Shown here: piece by piece, positions 1-7,553 of the stretch
Layout: every line of letters starts with the position of its first letter
How positions within the stretch are numbered: position 1 is the stretch's first letter
Assembly: GCA_020428815.1 (NCBI GenBank)
Contig: JAGQMC010000028.1
Coordinates: forward strand, 1 to 47,880
Length of the DNA: 47,880 nucleotides
Source: Candidatus Kaiserbacteria bacterium
GTDB lineage: Bacteria; Patescibacteriota; Minisyncoccia; Phycocordibacterales; UBA918
Direction of reading: 5' to 3'
The notes under the pieces: generated by a model
What the model was told of the DNA's origin: nothing
What the model saw: the letters and a program-made list of their open reading frames with translations, nothing else
The model's database searches: none
Program-made: the position numbers and the translations under genes

Positions 1-569
<569 letters not shown>

Positions 570-631
570 AAACCCCTCCAGAGGAATCTGACCCTAAGTT
601 AGCACACAATATTTTACTTTACACACTCAGC

Positions 632-1882
632 CTAACTAAAATCTGCGTACAGCTCCTCCTCAGTCAAATTTCTCACTTCACCAGTAGCACGTGTCACCAC
701 CTCAAAAGTTCCTGCTTCTTTACCCTTTTTACTAACTACCACCCGATAAGGAATTCCCAACAAATCACTTTCGGCAAACTTTTCACCCGGTCGTGCGTTT
801 CTGTCGTCAAACAACACCTCAACTCCTTGTTTTTGCAACGAAGCATAAACTCCCTCTGCCCAATCAGAAATTTCCTCATCGTCAGTATTAAGAGCGACCA
901 AATGAACCTTAAACGGTGCAATACTTTCTGGCCAAACCAGCCCTTTTTCATCTGCCTTTTTTTCTACCACAACGCCCATCACACGAGTGATACCAATGCC
1001 GTAAGAACCCATCCAAACTGGAGTTCTTTCGCCTTCAGAATTTTTATAAAACAAACCGGCATCTTCGGCCTTGTGTCGACCGAAGTTGAAAATGTTACCC
1101 ACTTCAGCGGTCTTGGTCTCCACCAATTCATCACGAACCACGCCCAGTTCTTCCAAATTAGCTTCTTCCAACACTTCCTCATTGATAGCAATTCCCTTTT
1201 CTTTACAAATGTAAGTAATGTCTTCACCAGCTTCACAAACAGTCTGAAATTCATGACTAAATTGCGTAAATGCTCCACCGGCGGCGAAAGTCATGTAGGT
1301 ATCTTCGCCGATGCCAACACGGTCATAGACGTTTTTATAAGCTTGCTGTTGGTCTGCGTACATTTTTTCGTGCTGTTCCTCAGTATCTGCAAAAGAATAA
1401 GCGTCTTTCATCAAAAACTCGCGACCGCGCATAATGCCACTTTTGGCTCGTAGTTCGTTTCTTAACTTATTCTGAAACTGATAAATCATCTTTGGTAAAT
1501 CCTTGTAACTAGCAATATGATTTTTCATCATGTTGGCTAAAGGTTCTTCATGACTCCAGCCAAAACCAATCTCTCCTCCAGCTTTCAACTCGCTTTTAAA
1601 CCAAACCTCAACCTTTTCATCGTCCCAACGATCTGTACGTTCCCACACTTCCTTAGATTGCATGGCGGTGGCCAACATCTCCTGACTGTCGATAGCATTC
1701 ATTTCTTCACGCACAATTTGCTTAATCTTTTCCACTACCCGCAAACCCAAAGGAAGAAGTTGGTAAACTCCAGCCATTTCTTTATGTAAATAACCTGCTC
1801 GAATTAGCAGTTGTGCGTTTTTTGCTTCCTCGTCAGAAGGAGCTTCTTTTTGAGTTTTGGTAAAAAGTTGAGATTGTCGCAT
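632..1882 (-). CDS. proS: Prolyl-tRNA synthetase, short form without the editing insertion
   Basis: Class II aminoacyl-tRNA synthetase that charges tRNA-Pro. Visible landmarks are the N-terminal RQSQLFTKTQKEAP segment typical of bacterial-type ProS, motif 2 around GREFLMKDAYSF (about residues 153-164), and motif 3 around MGSYGIGITRVMG (about 293-305). A C-terminal anticodon-binding domain follows, from VHLVALNTDD to DLLGIPYRVVVSKKG. At 416 residues it is about 150 shorter than the E. coli type. The stretch between motifs 2 and 3 passes directly from SHEFQTVCEAGED to the EVGNIFNFG segment, so the YbaK-like INS domain that hydrolyses mischarged Ala-tRNA-Pro is missing. Short ProS forms are also known in alphaproteobacteria. 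The start codon at 1882 lacks an obvious Shine-Dalgarno. Confidence 0.96.
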   Translation of the reverse strand: MRQSQLFTKTQKEAPSDEEAKNAQLLIRAGYLHKEMAGVYQLLPLGLRVVEKIKQIVREEMNAIDSQEMLATAMQSKEVWERTDRWDDEKVEVWFKSELKAGGEIGFGWSHEEPLANMMKNHIASYKDLPKMIYQFQNKLRNELRAKSGIMRGREFLMKDAYSFADTEEQHEKMYADQQQAYKNVYDRVGIGEDTYMTFAAGGAFTQFSHEFQTVCEAGEDITYICKEKGIAINEEVLEEANLEELGVVRDELVETKTAEVGNIFNFGRHKAEDAGLFYKNSEGERTPVWMGSYGIGITRVMGVVVEKKADEKGLVWPESIAPFKVHLVALNTDDEEISDWAEGVYASLQKQGVEVLFDDRNARPGEKFAESDLLGIPYRVVVSKKGKEAGTFEVVTRATGEVRNLTEEELYADFS

Positions 1883-2032
1883 AGTAGATAACTAATAAGT
1901 AAAAATTAAGAATGAATAAACTAATTAAGAATTAAAAATAATGCCAAACCAAGTACGTTAATAATAACTGATTCTAACGAATTTATGAGATTCAGCAAAC
2001 CTTAAACCTGAGGCTTTTAGAAGACGAAGATG

Positions 2033-2181
2033 CGAGGTGAGAAAGTCTGGGAGACTTTCGCAAGACCTTGACTGCTATTTTGGAGCTTGCGAACAAAATA
2101 GTGACAAGGTGTACAGTTCCTGTAAGGAAGACAAGAAATAATAATTTGAACGGGACACCAGTCCAGTGAAAATTATTTTTC
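2033..2181. repeat. Structured intergenic repeat, copy A
   Basis: The core (2033-2114) matches copy B (10810-10891) over 82 aligned positions with no gap and about 8 differences. It folds into a GAAAGTCT/AGACTTTC hairpin followed by a long stem (ACCTTG...CAAGGT outside, CTATTTTG/CAAAATAG inside), then a small TTCC/GGAA hairpin at about 2117-2129. Two of these helices show compensatory changes relative to copy B. A third AT-rich hairpin with a GGAC/GTCC tip follows up to 2181. Long ORFs that can be read through it (for example 1992-2183 minus) are by-products of the repeat. Function is unknown; the orientation of any transcript is not known. Confidence 0.8.
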
Positions 2182-2229
2182 ATAGTCTGATAAAGCAGAT
2201 TTACCCTATAATAGCCTTAGGATTTATTT

Positions 2230-2350
2230 TAAGGTTGCTAGAGACTACAGATGCGAGGCGTAAGTGGAAAAATTTACGAGCCGTACTTCCTGTACGGTGA
2301 GTAAATTTTTCCACGAAGCAACGAAGAAGATGTTGCCTATAGCAACCTTA
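2230..2350. repeat. Composite hairpin, copy C, nested in the rseP 3' end
   Basis: An outer 11-bp perfect stem (TAAGGTTGCTA at 2230-2240 with TAGCAACCTTA at 2340-2350) encloses a 13-bp perfect stem (GTGGAAAAATTTA at 2264-2276 with its complement at 2302-2314) and an inner CCGTAC/GTACGG stem (2281-2286, 2292-2297). The right outer arm is the last three codons and stop of rseP. The inner GCCGTAC...GTACGGTGAG block recurs in copy B at 10926-10947, and the GCGAGG start and GCAACGAAG end also resemble copies A and B. The 1883-2336 interval has no credible gene; this element and copy A fill most of it. Confidence 0.8.
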
Positions 2351-3428
2351 AAATGTCGTTGTAGGTAACCGCAATCATCAGCAGCATCAAAATAGCAAAC
2401 CCTGCCAAATTAACTCGTCCAGCCCACTCTGGAGGAATTTGTCGACGTGTCACCGCCTCAACCGCCACAAACACTAGACGGCCACCGTCTAAAGCTGGAA
2501 ACGGTAGCAGGTTGATGATAGCCAAGTTTAGAGAAATAATGGCAGTGAAAGTCAGAAGAGCTGTTAAGCCAAATTCAGCAGCATCCCCTACCATACCCAC
2601 AATACCAACTGGCCCGGCCACCTGAGAAAAGTCCGCTTGTCCGACAAAAGCTTGGCTAACCAATGAGTAAAGTCCAACGGCAATAGCAACTAAGCCATCT
2701 ACGGTTGAGATTAAACCATCCTTAATAGCTACAAAAAATGATTTCTTAACTATGTCGATAGTAGCCAGCGAAACTCCCACCGCATATCTACCCTCATCTG
2801 ATTCAATCAATCCTTGAGACGGACTCATCGTCAATATTTTTTCCTCACCAGCATACTCATAGGTAACAGATACTGTTTGACCTTCTGAACCTGAAATAAT
2901 CTCAGTAAAGTCGCTTTGGGTAGGCCCATAAGTGACAGAACCAGCTAAATCAATGGCGACGATTTCTGCCCCGATTGGTAAATCAGCAGCTGGACTATCC
3001 GGCATTACTCCCACCACTGCCACATAAGCTTGGGGAGAGGCTGTAGTTTCATCGACTTGTGTCGGCATACCAACCATATAAGTAACGCTGAACAAAAGCC
3101 AGGCAAATAAAATATTCATAGTTACCCCAGCTACCAACACCAACGCTTGCGCCCAACGTGGGCGTGAGCTAAATCCTCTGGGATCTTTGTCGATATGTCC
3201 AACTAATTCATCCTCGTAGTTCTCTCCGTAAATTTTCACAAAACCTCCGATTGGTAAAGCGTTAAACGTATACTCTGTCTCTCCCTTTTTAACTCCAAAT
3301 AATTTCGGTGGAAATCCAATACCAAACTCGTCCACTCGCATACCAGTTTTCTTGGCCACTATAAAATGCCCCCACTCATGTACTAAAACTAAAATAAACA
3401 AGACGAGTAAGAAAATCAGGACTGACAT
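2337..3428 (-). CDS. rseP: Site-2 intramembrane zinc metalloprotease, RseP family
   Basis: Polytopic membrane protease of the RseP/SpoIVFB type that cleaves transmembrane segments of anti-sigma factors or signal-peptide remnants. The zinc-binding HEWGH motif is at residues 17-21 in the first membrane helix, and the C-terminal LDGGR motif (within LLPFPALDGGRLVF) supplies the third ligand. A single PDZ domain sits between them (about residues 125-215, VVGVMPDSPAADLPIGAEI). Length (363) fits the family with one PDZ. The ATG at 3428 is 2 nt after the frr stop, so the two are cotranslated. The last codons form one arm of the 2230-2350 composite hairpin. Confidence 0.95.
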   Translation of the reverse strand: MSVLIFLLVLFILVLVHEWGHFIVAKKTGMRVDEFGIGFPPKLFGVKKGETEYTFNALPIGGFVKIYGENYEDELVGHIDKDPRGFSSRPRWAQALVLVAGVTMNILFAWLLFSVTYMVGMPTQVDETTASPQAYVAVVGVMPDSPAADLPIGAEIVAIDLAGSVTYGPTQSDFTEIISGSEGQTVSVTYEYAGEEKILTMSPSQGLIESDEGRYAVGVSLATIDIVKKSFFVAIKDGLISTVDGLVAIAVGLYSLVSQAFVGQADFSQVAGPVGIVGMVGDAAEFGLTALLTFTAIISLNLAIINLLPFPALDGGRLVFVAVEAVTRRQIPPEWAGRVNLAGFAILMLLMIAVTYNDILRLL

Positions 3429-3430
3429 GA

Positions 3431-3970
3431 TTATTTGTGAAGTTCTTTCTCTTTAACTGAAAACAATTCTTCTAACTCCTTATTTATTTTTTCTACTCCA
3501 GTTTGAACTGTCTCTTTCTCTCCAAATAGCTCGTCTTTACTTAGTTCTCCTGACTTCTCTTGCTTTTCTAGTGATTTCATTGCTTCGTCGCGCGCTGCTC
3601 GCACCGCAATACGCGCATCTTCTAACTTACTCTTTGCCAGTTTTAACAATTGTTCTCTCCGTTCAGCTGTAAGCTCTGGAAAAACTATTCGTAAACCAGC
3701 TGAGTCAGTCGCGACTGACACCCCCAAATCCGCATCGGCCACAGCTGTTTCTATCGCCCCAATCATTGCATTGTCCCAGACTGACACCCGCAAAGTGCGA
3801 GCATCCTCAATTCCAACTGTGCCTACCTGGTTAATTGGTGATTTGGCGCCATAGTTATCTATTTTAATGTTGTCTAGTAGAGCTGGACTGGCTTGCCCAG
3901 TTCTGATTCCAGCGTACTCTTTCTGTAACCAATCTTTTGTTTCCTGTAACTTTTTCTGTAAATCTTCCAT
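3431..3970 (-). CDS. frr: Ribosome recycling factor
   Basis: Splits the post-termination ribosome together with EF-G. The protein has the family signature from YAGIRTGQASPALLDNI through the beta domain (GAKSPINQVGTV) to the C-terminal helix GVEKINKELEELFSVKEKELHK. I place the start at the ATG at 3970, giving 179 residues that begin MEDLQKKLQ; the frame stays open 7 codons further to a TTG at 3991, but that extension (KIININ) is not typical. No clear Shine-Dalgarno precedes the ATG. Forms an operon with rseP. Confidence 0.95.
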   Translation of the reverse strand: MEDLQKKLQETKDWLQKEYAGIRTGQASPALLDNIKIDNYGAKSPINQVGTVGIEDARTLRVSVWDNAMIGAIETAVADADLGVSVATDSAGLRIVFPELTAERREQLLKLAKSKLEDARIAVRAARDEAMKSLEKQEKSGELSKDELFGEKETVQTGVEKINKELEELFSVKEKELHK

Positions 3971-4037
3971 GTTTATATTTATTATTTTCAAATACTAACA
4001 CTATAATCAACTCCTACAAAGCGAAATATCAATAATC

Positions 4038-4643
4038 TTACAGGCGCGTCCCCAACAATAAGGCTGCGTGTTCTAGCAACATTTTATTAGAAGCCCCTCG
4101 GGTCAAAAGCTGTCTAGCCACATACTCCAAACCCTTTAGGGAATCACTTTGGACATCAGATTTTGCCACATGGTTTATCAATCCTCGTTTTATGGCTTTT
4201 TGCCAATCTATATCCTTGGCCTTTATCGCCTTATCTATTGCACTCAGTCTATCTTGGTAACTGCCGGTAATAAATACTTCGAACTCTGCTATAGTATCTT
4301 CTGACTGAAAACTGGTGCTATTTAAACTAAAACGGGACAACAAAGTAGGTAACATAGAAAAATCACTAGCTACCACGAACACAAACCTAGTGGACACGGG
4401 TGGTTCTTCCAAAATTTTAAGTAAAGCGTTTTGCGCCTCAAGGGTAATAAAATCTGTTCTTACTACCAACACAAGTGCTTCAGCATTTAACGGTCGACCG
4501 TGTGCCTTTTTCACGAGTTCCCGAGCGTCATCGATACCAAACTTTTCTACAAACTGATCGTGCTTTTCAACCGCACCAAAATCCACTGTTACTTTCTTTA
4601 CAGCACTATTAAATATTAACTCAGCGTGATGAGCTGCGTTCAT
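4038..4643 (-). CDS. holB: DNA polymerase III delta-prime-like clamp-loader subunit, short
   Basis: The 201-residue protein carries the sequence TLEAQNALLKILEEPP (about residues 68-83) and the sensor-like segment FVVASDFSMLPTLLSRF, which are the hallmarks of the delta-prime/DnaX AAA+ core. It is much shorter than E. coli HolB (334) and starts after the region where a P-loop would be, so it is a non-ATPase clamp-loader subunit reduced to the sensor and lid parts. It follows the 571-residue gene with a 7-nt gap. The function is by family; partners (dnaX, holA) are not in the window. Confidence 0.85.
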   Translation of the reverse strand: MNAAHHAELIFNSAVKKVTVDFGAVEKHDQFVEKFGIDDARELVKKAHGRPLNAEALVLVVRTDFITLEAQNALLKILEEPPVSTRFVFVVASDFSMLPTLLSRFSLNSTSFQSEDTIAEFEVFITGSYQDRLSAIDKAIKAKDIDWQKAIKRGLINHVAKSDVQSDSLKGLEYVARQLLTRGASNKMLLEHAALLLGTRL

Positions 4644-4650
4644 TCTTTAA

Positions 4651-6366
4651 TTATGAGCTTCCCTTGGCTTTTTGTAAATCTAAGATATGTCGAATAACTC
4701 GACGCAGATAATGCTCAAAATTCTCACCCTGTTGATAGATAATACCTTGTTCGTAACGCCAGCCATTCATATAATCAGTAATACTTTGTTTAATTTCCTG
4801 AGTTGCGCCTTCAAAGCGACCAGCTAGCAACAACGGTATCTGTAGACCAGCGATTTTCTTAAACAATGGGTGTTCGCGACCTTTAGGACCAGTACCAAAT
4901 AAACCACTTTTCTTAAAAATCGGCCATTCAGACAACAACTGATTCAATCCTTCGTCTACTTCTTTTGTGAACAATGGATCTCCTTGGATTGAAGAAGTTT
5001 CTAAAGAAGATGCAGCGGGCAAATCATCTGGTGAACGGAGTTTATTTTTAGCTTGAGCTAGTGATGCTAGTTTATTAACAGTCTCTGTCGCAGGTTTCTG
5101 TTCTACAGCTTCTCTTAATGGCGGTTGGGCAGCTTGGCCTACTGGTTGTGCTAGTGGTCTAATCGGCTGTGATTCATTGTCCCATCTAGTTTCTACACCA
5201 AGTGTTGATGAAGTTGTTTCTGCAGCGGTATTTTTACTAAACTGTGCTGCTAGTGAATCACTAACGGTTGGAACCGGTTCAGATGGTTCTTGTTCTGCTG
5301 CTTTTGTAACATTTGTCTCAGGTTGAGCTATGTTAACAACTGGCGCCTCAATCTCTTCTGCTTGACTAAATGCGGGTTTAATTGGAGCTTGCTCAACAGT
5401 ATCACTGCTTTCTACTGAGACGGTAATCGGTTCTGGACTGGGACTCGGATAACTTAATGGTTCGACTGGTGTAGGTATAGTCTCTACGGGAGATTCTACT
5501 GGAACTGATTCAGCTGGAGTTAGTTCGGCAACTGATGTTTCTGCCGGAGCAACGGGTGCTTCAGCCTGCTGACTATTATGTTCAGAAACAGTTCTCTCAA
5601 CTAATAAATAAGCTTCTTCCAGTCTTTTCATCGCGGTGACAGCTGCTCCCCCAGCGCTAACCTGCTTCATTGCATCTAGCATCGCGGCCATGTATTCACG
5701 ACCAACTGCATTATCAATATCCACCAAATTAACCGGATTACCGATTTTTTCATTCACCTGTGACTTTATTTCTTTAATTCTTGCTAAATTATCACCATTG
5801 ATTGGGGCGGGAATAGATTCCGTTGTTGGAGGAGGTACGGGTTGGACTGGCGGAGTAACAGGAGGTAGAGGAGTAGTTGAAGCTGGTGGTGATGTCGGTA
5901 AAGGTTGGGCTGTTGGTGTAGGTGCGACTTGTGAAGGCGGAGATACCGGTTGGACTGTCTGAGCGGGAGACGATGCAGGTGTAGAAGCAACTGTTGATTG
6001 CGGAGTGGTTGCCGATGGGTTCACCGATGATTCGGCAGGTTTAATAGAAGCGGCAGAAAAACTTGGCGCTGGTCTTGAGGCACCGAAATCTCGTACTGGA
6101 GCTGGTTCAGTCACTGGTGTCGCCGGTTCAGTTACTGATACTGGAGTAACTTGATACTGAGTAATTTTTTGTTCAAGAGTTATTCGTAAAGACTGATCCT
6201 TTCCACCGTTCATGTATAGGAAAATCAAGTCTCTCAACTCATTTCTCTCTTCAGGAGTCAAACCGCTAGCTCGAACAGAAGCCAGCAGGTGCATGATTCC
6301 CTTTTGTGTATCTAAGTCAAATGTAAAATGCGCTGGGCCTCCCCCCAAAGAACTGTCATTCACCAT
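4651..6366 (-). CDS. Unrecognised protein with a long Pro/Thr/Ser linker between helical domains
   Basis: 571 residues, not recognised. A short helical N-terminus (about 1-70, containing GIMHLLASVRASGLTPEER) is followed by a low-complexity region rich in Pro, Thr, Ala and Ser (about 75-190). Next comes a second helical segment (about 190-265, LVDIDNAVGREYMAAML), another acidic Pro/Glu-rich linker, and a C-terminal helical domain (about 460-571, DPLFTKEVDEGLNQLLSEW). There is no signal peptide or membrane helix. The layout suggests a scaffold that tethers partners. A TATGAT -10-like box (6375-6380) ends 8 nt before the ATG. Co-oriented with and 7 nt from holB; upstream is the 370-residue/ATPase pair. 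Confidence 0.85.
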   Translation of the reverse strand: MVNDSSLGGGPAHFTFDLDTQKGIMHLLASVRASGLTPEERNELRDLIFLYMNGGKDQSLRITLEQKITQYQVTPVSVTEPATPVTEPAPVRDFGASRPAPSFSAASIKPAESSVNPSATTPQSTVASTPASSPAQTVQPVSPPSQVAPTPTAQPLPTSPPASTTPLPPVTPPVQPVPPPTTESIPAPINGDNLARIKEIKSQVNEKIGNPVNLVDIDNAVGREYMAAMLDAMKQVSAGGAAVTAMKRLEEAYLLVERTVSEHNSQQAEAPVAPAETSVAELTPAESVPVESPVETIPTPVEPLSYPSPSPEPITVSVESSDTVEQAPIKPAFSQAEEIEAPVVNIAQPETNVTKAAEQEPSEPVPTVSDSLAAQFSKNTAAETTSSTLGVETRWDNESQPIRPLAQPVGQAAQPPLREAVEQKPATETVNKLASLAQAKNKLRSPDDLPAASSLETSSIQGDPLFTKEVDEGLNQLLSEWPIFKKSGLFGTGPKGREHPLFKKIAGLQIPLLLAGRFEGATQEIKQSITDYMNGWRYEQGIIYQQGENFEHYLRRVIRHILDLQKAKGSS

Positions 6367-6439
6367 ATACGAGAATCATACCACTTTTTTTAATAGCACT
6401 AACTAAAAAAATCAAAAAAACTGTGTATTAAGTTGCTAG

Positions 6440-7552
6440 TTATGCCGAATTTCTTCGCTGGTGTTCTGCCACCATCCATTTAGCATACAATTCACCTAAA
6501 GTTGTTTGGTCTGTAGCTTCCACCAAATCTAACATCTCTGGTATTTTATCTACCCAAAGCAGAAAGGCGTCATACTTTATGTTTTCCTTACCAAGCACAT
6601 CTCGTCGATCATCCTGCTTCGATAAAGTATAGATTTCATCTAAACGAAAATCTTGTAAGTAGGCGAAAGGGCTAGCGTACTGCGTATTAAACCAACCTTC
6701 TAGTCGGTCATAGGCTCTATTTTCTAGGTGTGAAATATTGCTATCAAGAATTTTTTCAAAAGCGGCTGGCGTACTAAAGAACTGCGCCAAGTAAGACACT
6801 GACTTGTGGTCCGAAAGATATTTCTTAGTCAAAGAAGTTTCTTCGTGTACCTCATCAACTGGGTACAGATGTGAAAAGTTAGTTGGAGTTAATTGACTCT
6901 TGATGCCCCGGCTACCAAACTGCCCAATCGGAGCCCTATTGGGGTCTAAAACACTTTGGGGAGTAAATAGATTGGGGGTAGTAGTTTTTTTAGTTTCTTC
7001 AGCCAGCGTGCTTTCTGTACGCTTAGCTACAGTGATAGCGATTTCCCCTTCATCGTTAGCTGCCTCAATCACCATTTGTTTACCTTTTGATTTAAAGTAA
7101 CCGATTATCTCCTCTGGGTTTTTCCTAGATATCTGGCTGACTGAGCTGCCATATGCGTTGTAAATGTGATTGTAAAGCAGATTAATGTGATTATAGAGTA
7201 CCTGCACTTCACGAACATCTTCATTACCAAGTATGTCATCCTCCAATTTGTCGATCTCAGTCTGAATGAGGGAATATTTTTTATGCAACAACTCAAAGAC
7301 TTGCTCCCCCGTCACATCTTCAAAAGCCACCAAGCGATAACTATCCTTCTCTGCTGTAGCCGTTAATTCTGTTGCTGCCACATAAAGATTATCTATATTA
7401 TTTCTAAACTCAGTAATATCTTTAGCATCTGACAAATCTAACTGCTCATAACCTTCACCACTGACCATCACTGAATCCCCTCGCTCTTCATCAGCGGAAT
7501 GAATTTCTAATCTGTTGTTACCAATAGTATTTAAAGACATGACTAGACACAT
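6440..7552 (-). CDS. Unrecognised protein paired with the VirB4/TraD-like ATPase
   Basis: 370 residues if translated from the ATG at 7552, which is 1 nt after the ATPase stop; an ATG at 7540 (MSLNTIGNN) is equally possible. Not recognised. It looks soluble and mostly helical, with a charged N-terminal half and no membrane segment. Residues 196-204 read FTPQSVLDP, nearly the same as FTPQTILDP at residues 55-63 of the ATPase encoded just upstream. That suggests both bind a common partner or each other. The tight spacing implies translational coupling with the ATPase. Confidence 0.85.
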   Translation of the reverse strand: MCLVMSLNTIGNNRLEIHSADEERGDSVMVSGEGYEQLDLSDAKDITEFRNNIDNLYVAATELTATAEKDSYRLVAFEDVTGEQVFELLHKKYSLIQTEIDKLEDDILGNEDVREVQVLYNHINLLYNHIYNAYGSSVSQISRKNPEEIIGYFKSKGKQMVIEAANDEGEIAITVAKRTESTLAEETKKTTTPNLFTPQSVLDPNRAPIGQFGSRGIKSQLTPTNFSHLYPVDEVHEETSLTKKYLSDHKSVSYLAQFFSTPAAFEKILDSNISHLENRAYDRLEGWFNTQYASPFAYLQDFRLDEIYTLSKQDDRRDVLGKENIKYDAFLLWVDKIPEMLDLVEATDQTTLGELYAKWMVAEHQRRNSA

Positions 7553-7553
7553 T

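Noticed and set aside
1992-2183. 63-residue minus-strand reading frame between rseP and proS
   Set aside because: It is wholly inside repeat copy A and its downstream hairpin; the same repeat elsewhere (10810-10891) is not kept in that frame, and no ribosome binding site precedes it.
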